DNA of 64,000 bases from Halorussus salinus (lineage in GTDB: Archaea > Halobacteriota > Halobacteria > Halobacteriales > Haladaptataceae): the NCBI RefSeq assembly GCF_004765815.2, contig NZ_SBIS02000007.1:248001-312000 (forward strand), read 5' to 3'. Shown here one piece after another: positions 1 to 8,252 of the stretch. The translations under genes and the position numbers were made by a program. The notes below the pieces were generated by a model, which worked only from the letters and a program-made list of their open reading frames with translations, was not told the origin of the DNA and ran no database searches. Numbering within the stretch: the first letter of the stretch is position 1; every line of letters begins with the position of its first letter.

Positions 1-709
1 ACTCGACGGTGCCCTCGTCGGGGTGGACCGCGGTGACGGTCTCGGTTATCTTGCCGCACTCCTCGCAGATGGGGTTGAACGGGACGTACTCGTCGTCCAC
101 CTTGTCCTGATAGTGCGAGAGGACTTCCCGAGCAGTCTCTCGGTTTTCGAGCAGGTAGCGGGTCAGGTCCTCGAACTCGCCCTCCTCGTACAGTTCGGTG
201 TTCGAGACCATCTCGACGGGGATGCCCAGCAGTTCGGCGCTCCGCTCGATGAGGTTCGAGAAGTGTTCGCCGTAGGAGTCACAGCACCCGAAGGGGTCCG
301 GAATCGCGGTGTAGGGCTTGCCGAGGTTGCGTCCCAACGCTCCGGCGTTCACGTCGCCTAGCTCCACGATGTTGCCGTCCAAGTCGGCCAGCTTCCGGGG
401 GAGCTTGCGGAGCGGGTCGCGGTCGTCGGCGGTGAACACCTGCCGGACCTCGTGGCCCCGGTCGCGGAGGGCTTCGGCGACGAAGTAGCCCCGGACGATT
501 TCGTTCATGTTCCCGAGGTGGGGCACACCGGAGGGAGAGATACCGCCCTTGATCACTATCGGCTCGTCGGGGTCGCGGTCCAGAATCTTCTCGGCGACCG
601 ACTCGGCCCAGAAGGCGTGGGGCTGGGGCCCTTGGAGGACGTAGGGGTCGTCGTCGGGATGCATCTCCCGCGGGCGGTCGGCCGCCGGTTCGGTCTCCTC
701 GTCGCTCAT
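1..709 (-). CDS. lysS: Lysine--tRNA ligase, class I (partial, N-terminal part)
   Basis: Charges tRNA-Lys in the cytoplasm. The visible 236 residues start with an acidic leader and carry the class-I nucleotide-binding signature PSGVPHLGN (HIGH-like), then a Rossmann core ending in a zinc-binding-like CEEC segment. This is the archaeal class-I LysRS rather than the bacterial class-II enzyme. The gene runs off the left edge, so the KMSKS loop and anticodon-binding region are not seen. The ATG at 707-709 overlaps the stop of pyrH (ATGA), indicating a two-gene operon with translational coupling. Confidence 0.93.
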   Translation of the reverse strand, partial: MSDEETEPAADRPREMHPDDDPYVLQGPQPHAFWAESVAEKILDRDPDEPIVIKGGISPSGVPHLGNMNEIVRGYFVAEALRDRGHEVRQVFTADDRDPLRKLPRKLADLDGNIVELGDVNAGALGRNLGKPYTAIPDPFGCCDSYGEHFSNLIERSAELLGIPVEMVSNTELYEEGEFEDLTRYLLENRETAREVLSHYQDKVDDEYVPFNPICEECGKITETVTAVHPDEGTVE

Positions 710-1431
710 GACTCGTCTTGGACCCAGTAGGTCATCTGGTCGTCGGCACCCTCGGGCAGTACGTCGGTGCCCTCGTGTTCGCCGTAGCGCACCGCGTCGG
801 CGATGCGCTCGGGGTCCGTGCCGTCGAGGACGATGGTGCGCACGCCCGACCGCTCGATGAGTTTCGCCGCCAGAATGTCCACGGGCGCGGAACTCCCGGC
901 GTTCATCTCCAATCCGGCGATAACGTCCACGAGTTCCCCGCCGGTGAGTTCGTCGTACTTCTGGGCGTCGTCGGTCTCGTTGGGGTCGTCGCTGAAGACG
1001 CCGGGGACGCTGGTCGCGTAGACCAGCAGGTCGGCGTTGGTGTACTCGGCCAAGGCCGCGCTCACGGCGTCGGTGGTCTGGCCCGGCGTGACCCCGCCCA
1101 TGACCGCGATGTCTCCTCGGTGCATCGCCGCACCGGCGGTCTCGTAGTCCTCGGGCGGACTCGGCACGGCCTCCTCGGACAGCGCCGCGATGAGGAGTCG
1201 CGCGTTCAGTCGCGTCACGTCGATGCCGATGTCGTCGAGTTCGATCTCGTTGGCTCCCAAGTCCCGCGCCGCGCCGATGTACTCGCGGGCGACGCCGCCG
1301 CCGCCGACGACGGTCCCGATGGTACAGCCTTCGGCGGCGAGGTCCTCGATTACGTCGGCGTGGGCGCGCACTCGCTCGGACCCGAGGTCCGGCGCGAGGA
1401 CGCTCCCGCCGATGGAGACGACTACTTTCAT
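706..1431 (-). CDS. pyrH: Uridylate kinase (UMP kinase)
   Basis: Phosphorylates UMP to UDP in pyrimidine nucleotide synthesis. It is a 241-residue amino-acid-kinase-fold protein with the N-terminal glycine loop VVSIGGSVLAP, a second glycine-rich stretch VVGGGGVAREY, and a C-terminal region with NADLLVYATSV. The length fits archaeal PyrH. An upstream in-frame ATG at 1473 was rejected because the family begins at MKVVVSIGG and because a TATA-like CTTAAGG (about 1458-1464) sits about 27-33 nt upstream of the chosen start, as for leaderless haloarchaeal genes. Its stop overlaps the lysS start. Confidence 0.95.
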   Translation of the reverse strand: MKVVVSIGGSVLAPDLGSERVRAHADVIEDLAAEGCTIGTVVGGGGVAREYIGAARDLGANEIELDDIGIDVTRLNARLLIAALSEEAVPSPPEDYETAGAAMHRGDIAVMGGVTPGQTTDAVSAALAEYTNADLLVYATSVPGVFSDDPNETDDAQKYDELTGGELVDVIAGLEMNAGSSAPVDILAAKLIERSGVRTIVLDGTDPERIADAVRYGEHEGTDVLPEGADDQMTYWVQDES

Positions 1432-2120
1432 TCTGTGGCCGAGTAGCCGGGACGCGGCCTTAAGGATTGCCAACTGTCGGGAGTGACGCCCGGATTTTCG
1501 TCAGCGACCGAAGCCGAGGAGTGCCGCTCGTTCACGTCGCACACGATAAAAATCGTAGTTCGGCCCCCGCAATCGACTTTCCTCGAAAGAAACCCAAATG
1601 TCTCTAAAAACACACAATCCAATTTTCTTAGCAATATTTGGATTGTCGAACGACGCTCCGTGCGACCGCGTTTCGCTCCGCAGGACTACGTTTTCTGCTC
1701 GGCGCGTGCGGGCGCGGTCGTCGTGAGAGGACACGAACGACTGCTCGTCGGACGCCGTTTGTCCGACGGTGCCTCGTGCCGTGCCCAATCGCGCGAGGGC
1801 TGAGGACCGCACGGAGGAACGACCGAAGGGAGTGACGACCGAGGACCGCAGGCGGTTGGGGAGGACGAGGAGCGGTGCAGTGCGGTGCGGAGCGGTGCGG
1901 GGCAGTGCGGTTGCGGGAGACTCCTTCGAATCGGCGATAGTCCGCTGTGTGGTCGCGGTCTGCTGTCCGGTCGCAGTTACGGTCGCGGTCCGCTGTCCAG
2001 TCGGAGTTACGGTCGCGGTTCGCTGTCCAGCCACGGTTACAGTCACGGACCCAGCAACGAGTACCACCATCCGTCGAGACCACCGAAGGCTACAAGCGCG
2101 CCCCGGTCCAAAATCGCGGT
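1432..2120. other. Long intergenic region, low complexity, no gene seen
   Basis: About 690 bases between divergent pyrH and the MoaE-like gene. It begins with the pyrH promoter, then an A/T-richer stretch near 1540-1640, then G/C-rich low-complexity DNA with repeated gcggtgcgg-like runs (1870-1910) and a 30-bp tandem repeat (1962-2048). All frames are open in several directions only because the DNA is repetitive; no frame has family-like protein content. Confidence 0.6.
1962..2048. repeat. Imperfect 30-bp tandem repeat, three units
   Basis: Units begin with gctgtcc at 1962, 1992 and 2022 and continue with a gttac core and a ggtcgcgg-type end. The first two units differ at only a few positions; the third is more diverged. 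A related gctgtgtggtcgc motif appears at 1944-1960 and again near 37040 in the spacer right of norZ. Confidence 0.8.
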
Positions 2121-2933
2121 ATGCACGTACTGAGCGTCGTCGGCCCCGAGTCGGCGGCCCGAGGAGTCGCCGACCGACTGGCGGCCCGCCTCGGCGAGGC
2201 GGCCCGCGTCGCCGAGGTCCACCGGACCGAGACCAGCGTCGAACCCGACGAATCTGCGGACGCGAGGTACGAACTCGACAACGAGGGGTGGACCGCGACC
2301 GGGCGCGACCGGTCACTGGACGACCTGCTCGCGGACCTCGCGCCCGACTACGACTACGCGCTCCTCGTCGGCTTTTCGGAGGCCGACGCGCCGCGGGTCG
2401 TCGTCGGCGAGGGCGACGATTCGGGAATCGAGTCCGACGCGCCCGGCGAGACCATCGTCCGCGCCGACGACCCCAACGAGGTGGACCCCGCCGAGGTGCG
2501 GGCGCGACTGGACGACACCGACCCCTACGAGACGCTCGAATCGCTGGTCGCGCGGGTCAAACGCTCCGACGACGCGCCCTACTCGGGAGCCATCGCCACC
2601 TTCACCGGGCGGGTCCGGGCGAAGGAAGACGAAGACGACGACCCGACCGAACTCCTCGAATTCGAGAAGTACGAGGGGGTCGCCGAGGAGCGAATGGCCG
2701 ACATCAGCGCGGAACTGGAGGAGCGCGAGGGCGTCTTCGACGTGGTGATGCACCACCGCACGGGCGTCATCGAGTACGGCGAGGACATCGTGTTCGTCGT
2801 CGTGCTGGCGGGCCACCGCGAGGAGGCCTTTCGGACGGTCGAGGACGGCATCGACCGCCTCAAAGACGAGGTGCCGATATTCAAGAAGGAGGTCACGACC
2901 GACGAGCAGTTCTGGGTCCACGAGCAGTCCTGA
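2121..2933 (+). CDS. moaE: Molybdopterin synthase large subunit MoaE with an N-terminal MobB-like extension
   Basis: Residues about 135-270 match MoaE, which inserts sulfur into precursor Z to make molybdopterin. Visible landmarks are YSGAIATFTGRVR, the FEKYEGVAEERM segment, MHHRTGVIEYGE and the lysine-bearing PIFKKE near the end. The first ~110 residues (starting MHVLSVVGPESAARG) resemble the MobB adapter fold but lack a usable Walker A lysine. At 270 residues it is much longer than stand-alone MoaE (~150). The ATG at 2121 follows low-complexity DNA; the open frame further upstream is repeat sequence. Its product would serve the molybdenum enzymes in the right half of the window. Confidence 0.88.
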   Translation: MHVLSVVGPESAARGVADRLAARLGEAARVAEVHRTETSVEPDESADARYELDNEGWTATGRDRSLDDLLADLAPDYDYALLVGFSEADAPRVVVGEGDDSGIESDAPGETIVRADDPNEVDPAEVRARLDDTDPYETLESLVARVKRSDDAPYSGAIATFTGRVRAKEDEDDDPTELLEFEKYEGVAEERMADISAELEEREGVFDVVMHHRTGVIEYGEDIVFVVVLAGHREEAFRTVEDGIDRLKDEVPIFKKEVTTDEQFWVHEQS

Positions 2934-3364
2934 GTCCGCGAGCGGTCCCGAGTCGCCACTCCACCGGTTTCGCGGTCGCTTCTCGTCTCCGGTCGGTTCG
3001 ACGGCGAACTCCCCGACGACTCCTTCGGGACGACCCCCGAGTGACGCTTCGCGACGTTTTTCTCGCGACGACCGGTCGTGCAGTCCCGACGCACCCTACG
3101 CTCGCGGGGCTGTCCGGAGCGGAATCTCTCCTCGCTGGGCGGCCGATGTCAGTCTCTCGCATGACGTTCTCGACCGGACAGTAAATACCCGAAACAAAGA
3201 CTTAAATCGGTTTTTGAACGATGAAAGAGCCTCAGAAAACGTCCTAAAAAGTCAGTTTTACCCCATTTTCCGGGCTCGTGTAGATTTTATGACCGAAATC
3301 GTCGGAAAACGACACTAACCGTCTCCCCTTTATATCATCCCTCCCTGTGTACGTGGAATTGACG
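2934..3364. other. Intergenic region with an AT-rich promoter segment
   Basis: No convincing gene. Bases 3181-3345 are clearly AT-richer than the flanks and contain a small hairpin (gtcggaaaacgac, 3300-3312) and a strong TATA-like TTTATAT at 3329-3335 that serves the next gene. Confidence 0.6.
3329..3335 (+). promoter_or_regulatory. TATA box for the DUF7123-type gene
   Basis: TTTATAT lies 30 nt upstream of the ATG at 3365, the distance expected for a leaderless or nearly leaderless haloarchaeal transcript. This supports the ATG at 3365 over an in-frame GTG at 3347. Confidence 0.7.
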
Positions 3365-3616
3365 ATGAGCGCAACTACCCAGCCCTCCGACGCCCCCGAA
3401 CCGCAGTCCAAGGAACAGCGCCTCAAGCAGTTCCTCCGGTCCAAAGCAGACGACGGGGAGATGTACTTCAAGAGCAAGTTCATCGCGGACGAAGTCGGTC
3501 TCTCCGCGAAGGAGATCGGCGCGCTGATGGTCAAGCTCAAGGACTCGGCGACCGACCTCGAAATCGAGAAGTGGTCGTACACGAGCGCGACCACGTGGCG
3601 CGTCTGCTCGGCGTAG
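3365..3616 (+). CDS. Small conserved haloarchaeal protein (DUF7123-like)
   Basis: An 83-residue protein with a charged, disordered start (SATTQPSDAPEPQSKEQR) followed by a compact helical domain with SKFIADEVGLSAKEIGALM, which looks like a small winged-helix or helix-turn-helix fold, and ending in WSYTSATTWRVCSA. I recognise it as a short single-copy haloarchaeal family without a known function. Nucleic-acid binding is a reasonable inference from the helix-turn-helix-like middle but is not shown. Confidence 0.8.
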   Translation: MSATTQPSDAPEPQSKEQRLKQFLRSKADDGEMYFKSKFIADEVGLSAKEIGALMVKLKDSATDLEIEKWSYTSATTWRVCSA

Positions 3617-3773
3617 ACGGTCCCCGAGTCGAATCGTTGCGTGCGCCGTCCGACTGGTCCCTACTCGGACGCGACCTCCCTTCTCCCGTGCGGGTTCGCC
3701 CGCACGAGTTCCTGCTTCCAATTCCTCGGTAGCGTCTCGTCCGTCCTCTTCGCGCCGACTCCGTTCATCTCGG

Positions 3774-3837
3774 CACGCCGACCCACCCCGCCACGCCGAC
3801 CCGCCCCGCCACGCCGACCGCCCCGTCACGCCGACCC
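3774..3837. repeat. 18-bp tandem repeat upstream of the sugar dehydrogenase gene
   Basis: Three and a half units beginning cacgccgacc at 3774, 3792, 3810 and 3827; the third is 17 bp. It ends about 43 nt before the start codon, directly upstream of the promoter zone. Confidence 0.8.
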
Positions 3838-3880
3838 ACGAACCACGCCGTTTTTCTCGCGGGGGACCGTTGGCCCGCCC

Positions 3881-4975
3881 ATGAAGCGGCGTTCGTACCT
3901 GCGGTCGCTGGCCGCGGCGGCGGGCACGGTCGGAATCGGCGGCTGTCTGCGGACCGCCGGGAGCGAACAGCCGACCACCACCGACGAGCCGCGGTTCCGC
4001 ATCGAGACGGTCACGATGGAGTTGGAAGTTCCGTGGGGACTGGACGCCGCGCCCGACGGCGACCTCCTCGTCACCGAGCGTCCCGGCCGCGTCCAGCGCG
4101 TCGCCCGCGAGAACAACCGCAAAGAGCAGGTCGCGGACCTCACCGACGAGGTGGCGGCCCGCGGCGAGGGCGGCCTGCTCGGATTGGCGCTCCACCCCGA
4201 CGACCCGGACCTCGCGTACACCTACCAGACCTACGAGGCCGAGGAGGGCCTGACCAACCGCGTGGTCCGCTACCGCGTCTCCGAGGAGTTCGTCCGCGAG
4301 TCGGTCGTCCTCGACGGGATTCCGGCCGCCTCGATTCACGACGGCGGCCGCATCGCGTTCAGTCCTGACGGGAACCTCTTCGTGACGACCGGCGACGCCA
4401 GCGACGGCAGTCTCGCGCAGGACCGCGACTCGCTGGCCGGGAAGGTCCTCCGGGTGACTCCCGACGGGGAACCTCACCCCGACAACCCCTTCGACAACGC
4501 CGTCTACACCTACGGCCACCGCAATCCGCAGGGGCTGGCGTGGCGCGACGGGACGCTGTTCGCCACCGAACACGGCCCCTCGACCGACGACGAGATAAAC
4601 GTCCTCGAAGCGGGGAACAACTACGGCTGGCCCGACGTGATGGGACCGAGCGACGGCGACCGGTTCACCGACCCCATCGCATCCTACACGCCGACCATCG
4701 CGCCCGGTAGCGCGACCTTCTACGACGGGCCGGTCGAGGACTGGCAGGGGGATTTCTTCTTCGGGACGCTGGCCGGGACCCACCTCCACCGCGTCCGGAT
4801 AAACGACCGAAACGAGGTCGTCGAGCAAGAGCGCGTGCTTGACGGGAAGTACGGTCGCCTCCGGACGGCGTTCACCGGGCCGGACGACCACCTCTACGTG
4901 ACGACCAGCAACCGGGACGGCCGGGGAACCCCCGCGCCCCAAGACGACCGCGTGCTTCGGATTCAGCCGGTTTGA
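3881..4975 (+). CDS. PQQ-dependent sugar dehydrogenase-type beta-propeller lipoprotein (GDH/sorbosone dehydrogenase family)
   Basis: A 364-residue protein starting MKRRSYLRSLAAAAG with a Tat-like signal and a cysteine at GIGGC, so probably a membrane-anchored extracellular lipoprotein. The mature part has landmarks of the soluble glucose dehydrogenase family: VPWGLDAAPDGDLLVTERPG, GEGGLLGLALHPD, HDGGRIAFSPDGNLFVTTGD, YGHRNPQGLAW, ATEHGPSTDDEINVL and NYGWP. These proteins are six-bladed propellers that oxidise aldose sugars with PQQ; substrate and cofactor are inferred from family only. No obvious partner genes. Confidence 0.9.
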   Translation: MKRRSYLRSLAAAAGTVGIGGCLRTAGSEQPTTTDEPRFRIETVTMELEVPWGLDAAPDGDLLVTERPGRVQRVARENNRKEQVADLTDEVAARGEGGLLGLALHPDDPDLAYTYQTYEAEEGLTNRVVRYRVSEEFVRESVVLDGIPAASIHDGGRIAFSPDGNLFVTTGDASDGSLAQDRDSLAGKVLRVTPDGEPHPDNPFDNAVYTYGHRNPQGLAWRDGTLFATEHGPSTDDEINVLEAGNNYGWPDVMGPSDGDRFTDPIASYTPTIAPGSATFYDGPVEDWQGDFFFGTLAGTHLHRVRINDRNEVVEQERVLDGKYGRLRTAFTGPDDHLYVTTSNRDGRGTPAPQDDRVLRIQPV

Positions 4976-4991
4976 CGGGGAGAGAAAAGAA

Positions 4992-6260
4992 CTATCGCCC
5001 GCGGACGGCGGCGACGCTCAACTCCAGCAGGAAGACGAGTCCGCAGAGCGCCATCCCCGCGAGCGTCAGCAGTTCGGGCAGTTTCATCCACGCGGGGAGG
5101 ACGAACGCGGCGTAGGCTTCGGCCTGCTTGAGCGTCCCTTCCAGCGAGTTGACGCCGCTGTAGCGGCTCCGGAGTTCCGTTCCGGGGACCGTCTCGTGGT
5201 CCTCCTCGGGGACCGAGAGCCGGTCGGCGGTGTATGGCATCATGACGCCCTCGTAGCGCCAGACGACCTCGCCGCGCCGGTTTATCTCCACGACGCGGTT
5301 GTTGAAAGTGTCCACGATTAGCGTGTTGCCGTTCGGCAGACGGTCGGCGTCGCGCGGCCAGTGGAGCAGGCCCCGGCCGCCGTACTGCCAGACGATTTCG
5401 TCGGTCGTCGCGTTCAACTCGACCACGCGGTCGTTCTCGCTGTCGGCGACCAGCACGTTCCCACCCCGGAGCTTGTGGGGATTGTGCTGGTGGTCGAGGA
5501 TTTCGGTCTGGTCGGGTTCGCCGACGACGTTCGTGATGTTCTTCGTCTCGGGGTCCACCTCGATTACCACGTCGAAGTTCCGGACCGAGAGCTGGAAGTT
5601 CCCGTTGTCCAACTTGTCGATGTCGTTCATGTGGGTCCAGTCGCGCTCGCCGCCGGGGTCGTCGGGACCGCCGTACTCGTCGTGGAACTCGGTGCCTTCC
5701 GCGAGGTAGTTCTCGGCTTGCCACTCCCAGACGATACCGCCCGACTGGTTCACGACGAGCGCCCGGTCGTTGCCCATGTCCACGATGGCGGTGTTGCCGT
5801 TTTCGAGGCGGTCCACGTCGTGGACCTCGTGGTGGGTGATGTACTCGTCGTGCCACGAGTAGTTCCAGACGACGTTCTTCGTCTCGTAGTCGAGTTCGAG
5901 GACCTTCGCCTCGATACACTGGTCGGAGTTGACGATGAGTTGGTTCGACGGACACTCACCGGGCGGGAGTTTGGTCGTCACCGCCACGAGGAAGTTGCCG
6001 TTCTCCAACTGCTCGGCGTCGAACACCCGCGAGTTCGGCGGGTCGTACTTCCAGACCACCTCGTTCTCCTCGTTCAGTTCCAGTAGCTTCCCGTCAAGGC
6101 CGTAGCTCTGGACGCTGACGAGGGTGTGGCCCTCGTAGGGACCCTCGGCGGCCGAACTCGCCGAGACGCCGTGGTTGGCCGCCAACCCCTGCGCGCCGAG
6201 CGCCAGCCCCAGTAGAAGTACCGCCCACGCGAGATACCGCATCCGCCGTCGTCGCTCCAT
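4992..6260 (-). CDS. Membrane-anchored arylsulfotransferase-like (ASST) beta-propeller protein
   Basis: A 422-residue protein with an N-terminal hydrophobic segment (MRYLAWAVLLLGLALGAQ) and a C-terminal membrane helix (about 390-415), so the large middle part is probably extracellular. The middle contains repeated blades of the type VVWKYDPPNS, LENGNFLVAV, LENGNTAIVD, LDNGNFQLSV and LPNGNTLIVD, each with a D-x-L-x-NGN turn, as in PQQ-like propellers and the ASST family. Histidines occur in ITHHEVHDVD and HQHNPHKL. Sulfotransferase activity is family-based and unproven. It converges on the sugar dehydrogenase gene with a 16-nt gap. Confidence 0.8.
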   Translation of the reverse strand: MERRRRMRYLAWAVLLLGLALGAQGLAANHGVSASSAAEGPYEGHTLVSVQSYGLDGKLLELNEENEVVWKYDPPNSRVFDAEQLENGNFLVAVTTKLPPGECPSNQLIVNSDQCIEAKVLELDYETKNVVWNYSWHDEYITHHEVHDVDRLENGNTAIVDMGNDRALVVNQSGGIVWEWQAENYLAEGTEFHDEYGGPDDPGGERDWTHMNDIDKLDNGNFQLSVRNFDVVIEVDPETKNITNVVGEPDQTEILDHQHNPHKLRGGNVLVADSENDRVVELNATTDEIVWQYGGRGLLHWPRDADRLPNGNTLIVDTFNNRVVEINRRGEVVWRYEGVMMPYTADRLSVPEEDHETVPGTELRSRYSGVNSLEGTLKQAEAYAAFVLPAWMKLPELLTLAGMALCGLVFLLELSVAAVRGR

Positions 6261-6370
6261 GCGTTTCCCTCTCGACTCGTCCGATTAAGGGTTGCCGGTC
6301 TGTCGTCGCTCGCCGACCGACCGCCGGACCCGACAGAAGAGCAAAGTACCATGATACCGTATGACATGAT

Positions 6371-6658
6371 ATGGGCGTTTGGGGCTGGATCGTCCTCTAC
6401 GTACTCCTCTTCGCGCTCCTCCAGTTGCTCATCTATCGCTACCTGAGGAGCGACGAGGACGCGCCGCTGTTCCGCTCGACGCCGCCGAACCGGGAGACGA
6501 CTCCCATCGAGGAGACCCCCATCGAGGAGGTCCGGGAGTTCGAGGAGCGCCACCAGAGCGAGGACTCCTCGGTGGTGGTCTGTCCGCGGTGCGGCGCGGA
6601 GAACGACACCGGGTACACGTACTGTCGGAACTGTGTGAGTCCGATGTCGGCGCGGTGA
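6371..6658 (+). CDS. Membrane-anchored zinc-ribbon protein
   Basis: 95 residues: one N-terminal membrane helix (WGWIVLYVLLFALLQLLIY), an acidic linker with the repeated TPIEE motif, then a C-terminal zinc ribbon with CPRCG and CRNC pairs (four cysteines). This one-helix plus zinc-ribbon design (DUF7577-like) is frequent in haloarchaea and has no assigned function. The start codon directly follows an A/T-rich stretch (6350-6370), consistent with a leaderless transcript. Confidence 0.8.
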   Translation: MGVWGWIVLYVLLFALLQLLIYRYLRSDEDAPLFRSTPPNRETTPIEETPIEEVREFEERHQSEDSSVVVCPRCGAENDTGYTYCRNCVSPMSAR

Positions 6659-6727
6659 GCGCGGACTCCGGCATCGAAGTCCGGAGAGCGACAGTCACTT
6701 GCCGATAGCACCCGTCGGAACGCTCGA

Positions 6728-7435
6728 ATGCCCCGCGCAGTCGCCATCAACGTCGGAGCCAACACGAACGCGCCGGGCGTCCGTGGTCCTATCTACCCCG
6801 ACGGGCGCTTCGAATACGTCCCCATCCCCGAGGAGGAACCGACCAGCGAACCCGTCCCGACCTACGCGGACCTCGACCTCGACACCGAGTTGCCCGAGGG
6901 GTCCGCCGACGCGCCGGTCCACTTGGACCCCGAGTTCGCCGAGTACCCCGAGTGCGAAGCCTACACCTACGGCGACCCGTTCGGCGTGAAAGCCCGGCCC
7001 CTCCTCGATTTGCGGGAGGGCGACTACGCGCTGTTCTACGCGACGCTGACGGCCCGCGGGACGCCCGAGCGCGACTGGATAGCGTCCGACTGGGGCGCGT
7101 ACCTCGTCGGCCAGTTCCGGCTGGCGCGCGACCCCGTGGCGGGCGAGGAGTACCCCGACCTGCCCGAGAGCGAACGCGAGACCTTCCGGAGCAACGCCCA
7201 CTGCAAGCGCGAGGAGTTCGACGCCGCGGTCCTGCTGGCGGGCGACGACGCCGAGTCGGGCCTCTACGAGACGGCGGTCCCACTGAGTTCGCCCGAGCAG
7301 GGTGCGACCGCCAACCGCCTCGTGACCGACCTCTCCAGCGACTCCGGGAAGGGACCGTGGTGGCGACGACCCATGAAGTTCGGCGAGCGCGAGACCGCCG
7401 AACTGCTGGAGTTAGTCGAAGATGGGTACGAGTAG
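6728..7435 (+). CDS. Nmad3-like putative nucleotide-modification-associated protein
   Basis: 235 residues. The N-terminus (INVGANTNAPGVRGPIYPDG then FEYVPIPE) matches the start of the nucleotide modification associated domain 3 family, in which a short strand is followed by a G-x-PIYPDG loop. Later landmarks are ALFYATLTARG, WGAYLVGQF and KFGERETAELLEL. In other organisms such domains occur in phage DNA hypermodification and conflict gene sets, but the biochemical activity is unknown. Two genes downstream lies a PD-(D/E)XK-like protein. Family assignment is from recognition of the N-terminal motif only. Confidence 0.65.
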   Translation: MPRAVAINVGANTNAPGVRGPIYPDGRFEYVPIPEEEPTSEPVPTYADLDLDTELPEGSADAPVHLDPEFAEYPECEAYTYGDPFGVKARPLLDLREGDYALFYATLTARGTPERDWIASDWGAYLVGQFRLARDPVAGEEYPDLPESERETFRSNAHCKREEFDAAVLLAGDDAESGLYETAVPLSSPEQGATANRLVTDLSSDSGKGPWWRRPMKFGERETAELLELVEDGYE

Positions 7436-7539
7436 GCGGACCTCGTGTCACCGACGAGCGACGAGCGAAATTCGACCTCCGTAGACCGACCGCCGCGGTC
7501 CCACAAGGCATTTGCTCGCCGACGCGAAGGTACTGTTCC

Positions 7540-8208
7540 ATGTCGAGGCGCTGGATTGCGGCAGTCGTCGTCTGCGTACTTCTGGCCGGGTGTGGCGGGC
7601 CGTCTACCGGGGGGAACGCCGACGGAGCGACCGCGACCTCCTCGTCCACGCCGGGCGAGCGCGTCCTCGCGCCGCCGCCCGACGAGACGAACGGGACGAC
7701 GGCGACGAGCGCGACGGACGGGGGTTCGACTGACGCCGGAGGAACGACCGGAAGCGAGACGAACGCGAGTGTGACCGACGCGACGAACGTGAGCATGACC
7801 GACGCGACGAGCGGGTCCGCGACGAACGAGGCCACGGCGAACGAGACCGCGGCAAACGACTCCACGTCGAACGCGACGACGGCCGAGACCGCGGCGACGT
7901 ACGACCGGAATCTCGGCTACGAACTCCGAGTCTCGAACGCGGGACCGACCGCGCGAACCGTCGCGGTCCGGGTCGCGTCGGCGAACGACTCGACCGTGGC
8001 GTTCGAGGCGTCGCTGGACCTCGGAGCCAACGAGTCGGCGAAACGCGACTTCGAGTTCCCGGCCGCGGGCATCTACGCGGTGACGGTCACGGTCGGCGAC
8101 GCGCGGGCGACCGACGAGTGGTCGGTCTCGTCGCGGGACCCCGACGACGCCCTCTCGGTCCACGTCTCGGCGGAGGGCGAGGCGTACCTCGGCTTCGTGG
8201 CCATCTGA
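7540..8208 (+). CDS. Secreted lipoprotein with Thr/Ser/Asn-rich linker and C-terminal beta domain
   Basis: 222 residues with a basic start and a lipobox (VCVLLAGC), indicating lipid anchoring outside the cell. Residues about 25-125 are low-complexity and rich in Thr, Ser, Asn and Ala, with many N-x-S/T sequons that could be glycosylated. Residues about 130-222 (YELRVSNAGPTARTVAVRV and later) look like an Ig-like beta-sandwich typical of haloarchaeal surface proteins. No ligand or function is recognised. Confidence 0.75.
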   Translation: MSRRWIAAVVVCVLLAGCGGPSTGGNADGATATSSSTPGERVLAPPPDETNGTTATSATDGGSTDAGGTTGSETNASVTDATNVSMTDATSGSATNEATANETAANDSTSNATTAETAATYDRNLGYELRVSNAGPTARTVAVRVASANDSTVAFEASLDLGANESAKRDFEFPAAGIYAVTVTVGDARATDEWSVSSRDPDDALSVHVSAEGEAYLGFVAI

Positions 8209-8252
8209 CGCGCGAGCGGAAACTTCATGCCGACTCCTCCGAACCCTGACGT

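Noticed and set aside
3335-4942. 535-codon open frame on the minus strand over the sugar dehydrogenase gene
   Set aside because: It is the antisense shadow of a GC-rich gene with clear family motifs on the plus strand; the predicted protein is Arg/Gly/Val-rich with no known motif. Similar long shadows (26318-28756, 41903-43165, 44232-46232, 49412-51874) were rejected for the same reason.
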